A DNA stretch of 36,262 nucleotides from Gemmatimonadota bacterium (lineage in GTDB: Bacteria > JAAXHH01). The notes beneath the pieces were generated by a model that was not told where the DNA came from, searched no databases, and worked only from the letters and a program-made list of their open reading frames with translations. The number at the start of each line of letters is the position of its first letter. Within the stretch, counting starts at the first letter, position 1. Below are positions 24,461 through 31,349 of this stretch, piece by piece. The position numbers and the translations under genes are program-made. Where the stretch lies: positions 1 to 36,262 of the forward strand of contig JAPPBT010000006.1 of the NCBI GenBank assembly GCA_026702745.1, in the 5' to 3' direction.

Positions 24461-25129
24461 TCAAATAAACGTGGCGATGTCTTCCAGCGGTTTCTTCGTG
24501 ATGACCGGCACTTTCGCGTCCTCCGCCGGATGGCCCACGACCAGGAGCAGGAAGGGCCGTTCGTTGGCCGGCCTGCCCAGCAGGCGGTTCAGGAAGTTCA
24601 TGGGGCTGGGTGTGTGGGTAAGCGACGCCAGGCCAGCCTGGTGTACCGCCGCGATCAGCATGCCCGTGGCGATGCCCACCGATTCCACGGCGTAGTAGTG
24701 CTTGACGCTCCGGCCGTCGGGCAGCACGCCGTGGCGCTGCACGAAGATCGCGATCAGCCACGGCGCCGTTTCCAGAAAGGGCTTGTGTTCGTCGGTACCC
24801 AGGGGTGCCAGGGCGTCGAGCCATTCCTGTGGCGCTTTCTCGCGGTAGAACTGCTGTTCCTCCTGCTCGGCGGCGACCCGGATCTTCGCCTTGATCTCCG
24901 GGTCGGACACCGCGGCGAAATGCCACGGTTGCATGTTCGCGCCGCTGGGCGCCGTACCGGCCGCCAGCAGGCAGTGATCGATGACCTGCTTCGGCACGGG
25001 CCGGTCCGAGAAATCGCGGACCGTTCTCCGTCGTCGAAGCTCCCGGTAGAACGCTTCGGCCCGCTGCTTCATCTCTTCGGGCGGATACTCCCGGTAGGTC
25101 GACAGGGATTGAAAAACGGGATCTTTCAC
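24461..25129 (-). CDS. Iodotyrosine deiodinase-like nitroreductase-family flavoprotein
   Basis: 222 residues of the nitroreductase fold. FMN-binding signals are RRRTVRDF (33-40), [12 protein letters not shown] (58-69) and a C-terminal [17 protein letters not shown]. Within the fold it matches the iodotyrosine deiodinase (IYD) branch. The active-site lid has Glu 91, Tyr 95 and Lys 116, with the same spacing (4 and 21) as the Glu-Tyr-Lys triad that grips the zwitterion of halotyrosines in mammalian [21 protein letters not shown] and the GxPAxE segment also agree. The predicted reaction is reductive dehalogenation of iodo-, bromo- or chlorotyrosine in the cytoplasm. The start is GTG with AAAGGGG upstream, 21 bases after the membrane hydrolase gene. 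Unlike vertebrate IYD there is no membrane anchor. Confidence 0.85.
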   Translation of the reverse strand: MKDPVFQSLSTYREYPPEEMKQRAEAFYRELRRRRTVRDFSDRPVPKQVIDHCLLAAGTAPSGANMQPWHFAAVSDPEIKAKIRVAAEQEEQQFYREKAPQEWLDALAPLGTDEHKPFLETAPWLIAIFVQRHGVLPDGRSVKHYYAVESVGIATGMLIAAVHQAGLASLTHTPSPMNFLNRLLGRPANERPFLLLVVGHPAEDAKVPVITKKPLEDIATFI

Positions 25130-25150
25130 GCCAGTACCCCTTTGCGCGCG

Positions 25151-26554
25151 CTAGCGGGTGTCATCGGAAGCCCCGCCTCCGGCCGGCGAGTCCGAGTCTT
25201 CGGTATCGTCTCCCGCCGGCGACTCCAGGTCATCGGAATCCCCGCCTTCGGCCGGCGATTCCCGGTCAGCGGTAAACCCCGACTTCTCCAGGAAGGCCAG
25301 CACTTTCTCCGCGTACGCTTGCCGGTCCATTTCCCAGATGTCGCCGTGGGTCGCGCCGTCGGCCACGTAGATCTCCTTGCCGGCGCCGGGGATCTGCTCG
25401 AACAACCGCTCGTTGTTCGAAAGCGGCATGCGCCGGTCCGCCGAACCGCCCACCAGGAGCACGGACGTGTCTTCCAGTCCGGACACCGCGCGGCCGATGT
25501 CCAGGTCATCGATCTTGATGCCCACGCGGAGTTCCGTGATCGTACCCGTCAGAAACCCGAAGGGCACCGTGGGAAGGCCGAACATCCGGTTCAGGTCGCT
25601 TCGAAGCGTTTCGGAGGCGGCGTAGAAACTGCTCTCGGCGATGACGGCGTCGATCCCGGATACTTCCGACGTCGTGAACAGCGCGGTGGCGGCACCCATG
25701 GAGATCCCCCACAGGATGACCGGTCCCTCCTCGCCCCGTTCGTCGATCGCGTACCTTACGGCCGCCTGCACGTCGCGCCACTCATAGTATCCGAACGTGG
25801 TCAGGTCGCCTTCACTGTCCCCGTGGCGGCGGAAGTCGAACAGCATCCCCCTGAACCCGTTTTCGTGCAGAAAAGCGGCCTGGTCAAGCATCTGGCCACG
25901 ATGGTTGGTGTGGCCGTGGCAGTAGATGACCGTACCCCGGCCGGCGTCGTTCGGGATGTACCAGGCGGCCAGGTTCAGGCCATCGGACGTGGTCAGCGTC
26001 ACGTCCTCGTATGCCAGACTGTGGTCCGCGGGGGTACGCTGTGCCGTGCGCCGGGGACCCACGCTGCCGGTGTACAGGGTCGAGATGAGGTAAGGCAGGC
26101 CGATGAAGACGATCAGGAGGATGACCACGACGCCCATGGCAGCGCCTCGATAGGAGACCTGACTCCGGCGCATGGCCAGGGCCAGGACCGGCCAGATCAA
26201 CGTGCCCACGATGAAGGTGACCACCGGCCACAGGAAGACGTGGGGAATGACCAGTCCGAAGAGGACGTTGCGGCCCCAGGTGAAATACTCGCCACCGAGC
26301 CCCGCCGTCTTGCCCACTATCGCCAGCAGGATGATCAGCAGGCGGACGCCCGCCGTATAGAGCAGTGCCGCGGAGAGAAACCCGCCGTAACCCCTGCCCG
26401 CACGGAGACAGATGACCGCGAGCCATACGGCGGCGGCCGGAATGGTCCAGTTGATATTGAAGGGGCCGCCCGCAGCGAGGTTCGTGACGTCCAGCAGGAA
26501 CCACAGGACGACCAGGCCCCAGGTAACGATCAGGGGCAGGCGTATGAGCGACAT
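25151..26554 (-). CDS. Alpha/beta hydrolase with N-terminal membrane domain
   Basis: 467 residues. About five hydrophobic helices cover residues 1-160, followed by an alpha/beta hydrolase domain: IYCHGHTNHRGQ (oxyanion region), FDFRRHGDSEG, the nucleophile elbow WGISMGAA (Ser), GGSADRRMP (candidate Asp) and GATHGDIW (candidate His). The form resembles BAAT/DUF1749/prolyl-oligopeptidase-like membrane-linked hydrolases; the substrate is unknown. The last 40 residues are an acidic repeat of SPAxGxDSDD-type units, encoded by a 69-base repeat, with no predicted fold. It starts 16 bases after the Tat-exported aminotransferase and ends 21 bases before the deiodinase-like gene, so all three are probably co-transcribed. 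Confidence 0.82.
   Translation of the reverse strand: MSLIRLPLIVTWGLVVLWFLLDVTNLAAGGPFNINWTIPAAAVWLAVICLRAGRGYGGFLSAALLYTAGVRLLIILLAIVGKTAGLGGEYFTWGRNVLFGLVIPHVFLWPVVTFIVGTLIWPVLALAMRRSQVSYRGAAMGVVVILLIVFIGLPYLISTLYTGSVGPRRTAQRTPADHSLAYEDVTLTTSDGLNLAAWYIPNDAGRGTVIYCHGHTNHRGQMLDQAAFLHENGFRGMLFDFRRHGDSEGDLTTFGYYEWRDVQAAVRYAIDERGEEGPVILWGISMGAATALFTTSEVSGIDAVIAESSFYAASETLRSDLNRMFGLPTVPFGFLTGTITELRVGIKIDDLDIGRAVSGLEDTSVLLVGGSADRRMPLSNNERLFEQIPGAGKEIYVADGATHGDIWEMDRQAYAEKVLAFLEKSGFTADRESPAEGGDSDDLESPAGDDTEDSDSPAGGGASDDTR
25161..25263. repeat. 69-base imperfect repeat at the hydrolase C-terminus
   Basis: TCATCGGAAGCCCCGCCT at 25161 recurs with few changes at 25230, a 69-base (23-residue) period, with a related half-unit in between. 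It encodes an acidic tail built from ESPAxGDDxxD-like units. Confidence 0.6.
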
Positions 26555-26570
26555 GGGCGGCCCCGTGCTG

Positions 26571-27833
26571 CTAGCTGGTCTTGCCCAGCGCTTCTTTCAG
26601 CACGTTGAGGAAGACTTCCGTTTCCCGCTCGTCGCCGGAGGATACGCGGATCCACGTGGGCATCTGCTGCCTGCGCCGGTTCGTCACCATAACGCCTTTC
26701 TGGAACATCGCCCGCATGATGTTCATCGACGGCTTGCCCAGGTCGACCATCATGAAATTGCTTTCGGACGGGATGTACTCCAGCCCCATCTTCGTGAATT
26801 CGTCTTCGAGCCGGTCCCGGAAATGCTGAACGACCGCCCGGGAGCGGTTGTAGTGGTTCCGGTCCTTGAGAGACGCCTCGCCCGCGGCGTAGGCCAGGGC
26901 GTTGGCCCGGCCCGTGCTGTAAAACCGCAGCTTCTCCTGGATGGCCTGGCTGCAGATCCCGTAACCGAGGCGCATGCCCGGCATGCCGAAGACCTTGGAA
27001 AAGGTGCGGGTGACGATCACGTTGTCGTACTTCTGGGTCAGCGACACGGCGGTCTGATACTGCGGGTCCCGGACGAAATGAATGTAGGCCTCGTCGATGA
27101 CCACGAGCACGTTCTCGGGCACGGCGGCAACGAATTTCTCCGTCTCTTCGAAGGAGAGCAGCGTGCCGGTAGGGTTGTTCGGATTGGTGATGACCACCAC
27201 GGACGTCTTCGGCGTGATCGCCGCAAGCATGGCGTCCAGGTCGTGCCTGTAGTCCTTCATGGGCGTGCGGACGATGTTCACGTCGAGTCCGGCTTCCTGG
27301 TAGTTCTCGGCATCACCCGAAATGTCGCCGTAGCCCATATCGGCCTCTATGACCTCGGTGCCGCCTTTGCTCAGATAGGTCAGCGCGATCTGGGAAAGGA
27401 GCGCGCCGGATCCCGCCGTAATGTAGAACGGAGTCTGCCTGAAGAAACGGCCTCCACCGCCCATGCGACCCGTACCGCCGAACCGGGGAGGGGGCGGCAG
27501 CTCCAGCCCATCGAATTCGGCCAGTGCGCCGAAGATGTCGCCGCCGCCGAATGAATACCGGTTGATATTGAACATGCTCTCGGCGATGGCTTCCAACGCC
27601 CGCGGGGACGGTCCGATGGGGTTCTCGTTCAGCGCCATGCGGACGAGCCCCGGCTCGACGCCGATCCCGTGGATGTCCTTGGCGGTCAGGCCGCCCGTAG
27701 CCATGGTCTGGGCCAGGGCCAGGCGATCGGCCAGCGTCAGTGCGGCGCCGGCGAGGCCGCCCGCCAGTGCTCCCGAGAGAAATCGGCGACGGGAGAGGCC
27801 GGAATCGACCGTCTCCTTGATACGGTTCAACAT
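26571..27833 (-). CDS. Tat-exported histidinol-phosphate aminotransferase-like protein
   Basis: 420 residues. The N-terminus is a twin-arginine signal (S14-RRR-F-L, hydrophobic 20-38, probable cleavage after ALA near 41), which predicts export of a folded, PLP-loaded enzyme. The rest is a class I/II aminotransferase: LNENPIGPSPRALEAI, TAGSGALLSQIAL, ITNPNNPTG, VVIDEAYIHFV, the PLP-Lys motif TFSKVFGMPGMRLGYG and a C-terminal RVSSGDERET. A glycine- and proline-rich insertion (about 111-130, containing GGTGRMGGGG) interrupts the substrate-binding region. Relatives with Tat signals are known among HisC-like annotations, but their function is unsettled. GGGAGAA precedes the ATG. It is the first gene of the long minus-strand run. 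Confidence 0.84.
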   Translation of the reverse strand: MLNRIKETVDSGLSRRRFLSGALAGGLAGAALTLADRLALAQTMATGGLTAKDIHGIGVEPGLVRMALNENPIGPSPRALEAIAESMFNINRYSFGGGDIFGALAEFDGLELPPPPRFGGTGRMGGGGRFFRQTPFYITAGSGALLSQIALTYLSKGGTEVIEADMGYGDISGDAENYQEAGLDVNIVRTPMKDYRHDLDAMLAAITPKTSVVVITNPNNPTGTLLSFEETEKFVAAVPENVLVVIDEAYIHFVRDPQYQTAVSLTQKYDNVIVTRTFSKVFGMPGMRLGYGICSQAIQEKLRFYSTGRANALAYAAGEASLKDRNHYNRSRAVVQHFRDRLEDEFTKMGLEYIPSESNFMMVDLGKPSMNIMRAMFQKGVMVTNRRRQQMPTWIRVSSGDERETEVFLNVLKEALGKTS

Positions 27834-28003
27834 GAAAGTTCTCCCTGTGTGTGTGGACGCCGCCGCGACGCTGCGGCGGTCGAATCCGGTCCACCCGCAT
27901 GTACGTCCCGCAAGTACGTGGATGACCCGGTTCGATTACGATGTCGAATATACGCGCCCTGGGGTGTCCTGACAACCCTTAAAGTCACGGAACCGGGACA
28001 CGA

Positions 28004-28018
28004 TACCGGGACCCGGTA
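28004..28018. promoter_or_regulatory. Perfect palindrome TACCGGG-A-CCCGGTA
   Basis: Seven-base arms with a one-base centre. Its left half overlaps a direct repeat, ACCGGGAC at 27992-27999 and 28005-28012. It lies 13 bases before the GTATAC tandem site. The form suits a dimeric repressor or activator site; a terminator is less likely because no T-run follows. Confidence 0.45.
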
Positions 28019-28030
28019 CTGGGCGGATTC

Positions 28031-28052
28031 GTGTATACAATCTGGATACATC
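28031..28052. promoter_or_regulatory. GTATAC tandem site, second copy
   Basis: TGTATACA (28032-28039) followed by GGATACAT, with ATACAA/ATACAT repeated 11 bases apart (28035 and 28046). It matches the element at 8259-8280 at 19 of 22 positions. Both copies are in gaps upstream of genes. Probably the binding site of a GntR/FCD-type regulator encoded elsewhere. Confidence 0.5.
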
Positions 28053-28129
28053 CGAACCACCGACTTCATTCTAACATATTCCTGCCAACCTGTTCCCTGG
28101 GACGCCTGCTGCAGCCGGTTCAATATTTC

Positions 28130-28158
28130 TTGACACCAAACCAACCCGCCCATACTAT
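28130..28158 (+). promoter_or_regulatory. Sigma-70-type promoter for the porin gene
   Basis: A consensus -35 TTGACA (28130-28135), a 17-base spacer and TACTAT (28153-28158) as -10. The start point would be near 28165, leaving a leader of about 115 bases before the porin ATG at 28281. The surrounding sequence is AT-richer than the rest of the window. Confidence 0.5.
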
Positions 28159-28280
28159 CCCTTTTTCAAGACCCGCCATCGATTTCTGGATCGCCTGCCG
28201 GCGTATCCTGGCGTATTCCGGCGAAACCGGCTCACTTTCGCGAAGCCCGGGAGAACCGATACACTGGAGGGATTGAGCCC

Positions 28281-29432
28281 ATGCGGACCAGATGCGCCTT
28301 TTTGTGCGTCCTTGCACTCTCCGTCCTGACGTACGATGTTCCCGCCTTCGGACAGGACGCCGGGCAGAAAGAAGACCGTTTCTCCTGGAACGGCATGATC
28401 AGGACGCGGTTGCAGGGCGACTACCAGGACGGCAGCCGCGCGGTGAACCGGTTCATGTACGGCTTCTTCCTCAACGGCGCATTCCGCCTCACCGACCGGA
28501 TCGACGTGGCTGGCCGTATCAAGACGGGGAACCCCAATGCCATCGTCACTTCGGAATGGATGTCCTACGGCGACTTTCTGGTACACGAACACCCCCATGT
28601 TTCCTTGATGTACGTCAAGGTGCGCCCGAATCCCACCCTGACCCTTACCGCGGGCAAGTTTCCCCTGCCCTTCTTCAGGCCGACGCAGGTGGTCCTGGAC
28701 AACGACCTCTCGCCGGAGGGCTTCGCCCAGCAGATCGTGATCGACAACGAGGACGGATCGTCGTCCTTCGGCATGAACTTCGGCCAGTTCATGATCAACC
28801 AGTTGGCCTCTCCGGTAAAGGACCTCGACCGCACGTACTTTCTCGGCGGACAGCTGGTGGCCCGCTTCACCCAGCCGGGAAGTTCGCAGACGCTGGCCGC
28901 CGCCATCTATACCGTGTCCGGGGCGGATTCAGTCTTCGTCGCGCAGAACCTGAGATCTCCGCCACTGATCGTCGCACCGAATACCAACCGGGCGAACCGG
29001 TACGGGGACGGTTACCTGTCCGAGTTCCGAATGATCAACCTCAGCGGTCGGTATACCCGGACCGTGAACGGCCGGCCGCTGACCATAAGCGCCGATTACG
29101 TGTTCAATACCGGGGCCGACGACATGCGCCAGGGCGTCACCGGCATGATCGTCTACGGCAGCACGGCGCGGGTCGGCGGCACGCGGGGCGGGGTCCATGC
29201 CTTTCTCATGCAGCAGGACGCCACCCTGGCTCCGTTCAGCAACATCGACTACTCCCAGACCAATACAAAGGGTGTCGGGCTCCTGTTCGGTCACCAGCTC
29301 ATCGAACGGTTTAACGTCGACATCGTGCTGTACACCCGCAAGTACGATTCTCCCGAAACGCTCGTCTCCCCGGCGGCCAACAACGCGTGGCGTACCCGAT
29401 TGCGCTTCATGTTGAGTTTCCTGTTAAACTGA
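28281..29432 (+). CDS. Putative outer-membrane porin
   Basis: 383 residues. It has a signal peptide (MRTR, hydrophobic 5-18, probable cleavage after AFG at 24) and then a barrel-like series of alternating hydrophobic strands, for example SWNGMIRTRLQGDY, FFLNGAFRLTDRIDVAGRIKTG, TLTLTAGKFPLPF, GVGLLFGHQLIERFNVDIVLYTR and the final RTRLRFMLSFLLN. This matches the putative porin family of Bacteroidota- and Gemmatimonadota-like bacteria. It should form a channel in the outer membrane; selectivity is unknown. The ATG at 28281 follows GGAGG by 10 bases. It precedes the tungstate-binding protein gene by 11 bases, so the two are probably co-transcribed. Confidence 0.75.
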   Translation: MRTRCAFLCVLALSVLTYDVPAFGQDAGQKEDRFSWNGMIRTRLQGDYQDGSRAVNRFMYGFFLNGAFRLTDRIDVAGRIKTGNPNAIVTSEWMSYGDFLVHEHPHVSLMYVKVRPNPTLTLTAGKFPLPFFRPTQVVLDNDLSPEGFAQQIVIDNEDGSSSFGMNFGQFMINQLASPVKDLDRTYFLGGQLVARFTQPGSSQTLAAAIYTVSGADSVFVAQNLRSPPLIVAPNTNRANRYGDGYLSEFRMINLSGRYTRTVNGRPLTISADYVFNTGADDMRQGVTGMIVYGSTARVGGTRGGVHAFLMQQDATLAPFSNIDYSQTNTKGVGLLFGHQLIERFNVDIVLYTRKYDSPETLVSPAANNAWRTRLRFMLSFLLN

Positions 29433-29443
29433 CGGCCCACAGC

Positions 29444-30292
29444 ATGCGTCTCGGATTTATCTCGCTCCTGCCGCTTTTCGTCGCAACCTTCGCAATCTTC
29501 GCGGTCTTCACGGTCTTTGCGATCTTCGCGGACACCGCGCAGGCGCAGCCGCGCCTCAAGCTCGCAACGACCACCAGCACCTACGACTCCGGCCTGCTGG
29601 ACATCCTCCTGCCCCCCTTCGAGGAAACGCGGGCAGACGGGATCCGGGTAGACGTCATCGCCGTGGGTACGGGCAAGGCGCTGAAGCTGGCCGAGAACGG
29701 GGACGTGGACGCGGTCCTCGTACACGCGCCGGAGCTGGAAGAGGCCTTCGTGGCCGCCGGCTTCGGGGTGGATCGCCGGGACGTCATGTACAACGATTTC
29801 GTCGTCGTCGGTCCGGCGGACGACCAGGCGGGGATCTCCGGGACGGAACGGGTCGCCGACGCCTTCGCCACCATCGCGCGGAAGGAAGCGTTGTTTTTCT
29901 CGCGGGGAGACCTGTCCGGTACCCACCTGAAGGAACGGGCGATCTGGGACCTTTCGGAGGTCGAGCCCTCGGGGAGTTGGTACGTGGAAGTGGGACAGGG
30001 AATGGCGGCCACGCTGCGGATGGCGGACGAGAAGCGGGGTTACGTGCTGATCGACCGGGGCACCTACCTGGCCCTGCGGGAAACGGTAAACCTGCGGGTC
30101 CTGGTGGAATACGATCCCCCGCTGCACAACCCCTACAGCATCATCGCCGTCAACCCCGAACGCTGGCCCCACGTCAAGTACGGGCATGCGCGCGCGCTCA
30201 TCGACTACGTGACCTCGCCGGAAGCCCAGGCCATCATCGGCGGATACCGGAAATACGGCCAGCGGTTGTTTACGCCGTCCGCGACGGACTAA
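29444..30292 (+). CDS. tupA: Tungstate-binding ABC transporter substrate protein
   Basis: 282 residues. A signal peptide (1 to about 31, ending DTAQA) precedes a mature region with TupA hallmarks: ATTTSTYDSGLLDILLPPFEE, VIAVGTGKALKLAENGDVDAVLVHAPE, MYNDFVVVGP, FFSRGDLSGTH, GQGMAATLRMADE and a C-terminal PYSIIAVNPE. TupA binds tungstate in the periplasm for a TupB-TupC permease and ATPase; neither is in the window. The signal peptide core is encoded by five tandem 9-base units. The ATG at 29444 is chosen because the signal peptide begins there, though an upstream in-frame start inside the porin gene exists. The substrate could be molybdate, which the sequence does not settle. Confidence 0.85.
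   Translation: MRLGFISLLPLFVATFAIFAVFTVFAIFADTAQAQPRLKLATTTSTYDSGLLDILLPPFEETRADGIRVDVIAVGTGKALKLAENGDVDAVLVHAPELEEAFVAAGFGVDRRDVMYNDFVVVGPADDQAGISGTERVADAFATIARKEALFFSRGDLSGTHLKERAIWDLSEVEPSGSWYVEVGQGMAATLRMADEKRGYVLIDRGTYLALRETVNLRVLVEYDPPLHNPYSIIAVNPERWPHVKYGHARALIDYVTSPEAQAIIGGYRKYGQRLFTPSATD
29489..29533 (+). repeat. Five 9-base tandem units encoding the TupA signal peptide core
   Basis: TTCGCAATC, TTCGCGGTC, TTCACGGTC, TTTGCGATC and TTCGCGGAC follow each other exactly, encoding FAI-FAV-FTV-FAI-FAD. The hydrophobic core of the signal peptide is therefore a three-residue repeat and can change length without frameshift. Confidence 0.75.
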
Positions 30293-30319
30293 AGCGCACG
30301 AAGCAAAGGAGGAACTGAA

Positions 30320-31342
30320 TTGATACGCATCGGCATCCTGGGCATCGGTTTCATGGGGACGACCCACTTCCTGGCGATCAAGCACCTCGCCAACGCGGAG
30401 GTAGGCGCCATCTGCACGCGGGACGAGCGGAAACTGAGCGGCGACTGGCGGCATATCCAGGGCAATTTCGGGGGCGGGGGCGGCGTGCAGGACCTCACCG
30501 GCATCCGTACCTGTACCGAAATCGACGAGGTGCTGGGCGATCCGGATATCGACCTGGTCGACGTGTGCCTGCCCACGGCCCTGCACCACGACGTCGTCCT
30601 CCGCGCGCTTGACGCGGGCAAGCACGTCCTCGTCGAGAAGCCCATCGCCCTCGGACTGGACGAGGCGGACCGCATGATCGCCCGGGCCAGGGAAACGGGC
30701 CGGACCCTGATGGTCGCCCACGTGCTGAAGTTCTTCCCCGAGTTCGCCTTCCTCAAGGCCGCCATCGACGACGGCCGCTACGGCCGCCTGCTGGGCCTGC
30801 ACCTCAAGCGGGTCATCTCCAAGCCCCTCTGGGGAGAAGGCAACTGGTTCGGAGACTACGAGCGCACGGGCGCGGCGGGCATCGACCTGCACATACACGA
30901 CACCGACTACCTGCGCTACCTCTTCGGCATGCCCGACAGCGTGCACGCCGACGGCAAGACGAGTCCGAACGGCTACGTGCTCTACCTGAATACGCAGTAC
31001 GGGTACGACGACCGCGACATCACCGTCTCGTCCCAGTGCGGGGCCATCAGCTCGGCCGCCTTCGAACACGGTTACGACGCCTATTTCGAGGAAGGCACGC
31101 TCTGGTACAACGTGCTCTCCGAACGGCCGGTTACGCTGTACACGCCCGACGGCGGCCGAACCGAACCGGAAATCGACTTCCCCGAGGCCTTCGAGTCCCA
31201 GTTGGGATACGCCGTCGACGCCCTGGAAAACGGCACGGAGCCAGACCTGGTCTCGGCCGGCGCGGCCCGCGACGCCCTGCGGATCTGCCACGGAGAGGCC
31301 GAATCGGTGAAGACGGGTAAGACCGTGCGGTTCCCGGACTGA
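30320..31342 (+). CDS. Gfo/Idh/MocA family oxidoreductase
   Basis: 340 residues. The Rossmann loop GIGFMG (8-13), the catalytic-Lys motif VLVEKPIALG and the GIDLHIHDTDYLRYLFG helix with the conserved Asp and His are all present. It is an NAD(P)-dependent dehydrogenase for a sugar, cyclitol or related substrate in the cytoplasm. The start is TTG at 30320, fixed by a strong AAAGGAGG at 30305-30312; an ATG start would need a less fitting position. It sits 27 bases after tupA and 7 bases before the ceramidase-like gene. The pairing with the latter suggests they work on one compound, but the porin-tupA pair before it has no obvious link. Confidence 0.88.
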   Translation: MIRIGILGIGFMGTTHFLAIKHLANAEVGAICTRDERKLSGDWRHIQGNFGGGGGVQDLTGIRTCTEIDEVLGDPDIDLVDVCLPTALHHDVVLRALDAGKHVLVEKPIALGLDEADRMIARARETGRTLMVAHVLKFFPEFAFLKAAIDDGRYGRLLGLHLKRVISKPLWGEGNWFGDYERTGAAGIDLHIHDTDYLRYLFGMPDSVHADGKTSPNGYVLYLNTQYGYDDRDITVSSQCGAISSAAFEHGYDAYFEEGTLWYNVLSERPVTLYTPDGGRTEPEIDFPEAFESQLGYAVDALENGTEPDLVSAGAARDALRICHGEAESVKTGKTVRFPD

Positions 31343-31349
31343 GCCGACC

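Larger units (their letters stand above)
27834..28280. other. 447-base regulatory gap between divergent genes
   Basis: This is the only long gap in the window; it separates the Tat-exported aminotransferase (minus) from the porin (plus). It holds a perfect palindrome (28004-28018), the GTATAC tandem site (28031-28052) and a good plus-strand promoter (28130-28158). Short open frames in it lack ribosome binding sites and recognisable similarity. I saw no tRNA or transposon remnant. Confidence 0.6.

Noticed and set aside
24053-26608. An 851-codon plus-strand open frame across dapA, the IYD-like gene and the hydrolase
   Set aside because: Antisense to three well-supported genes; translation resembles no family and is rich in His, Arg and Gly.
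27834-28280. Possible tRNA or small gene in the long gap (a GGTTCGATT stretch near 27920 caught the eye)
   Set aside because: No matching acceptor or anticodon stems could be drawn around it, and short open frames there lack ribosome binding sites.
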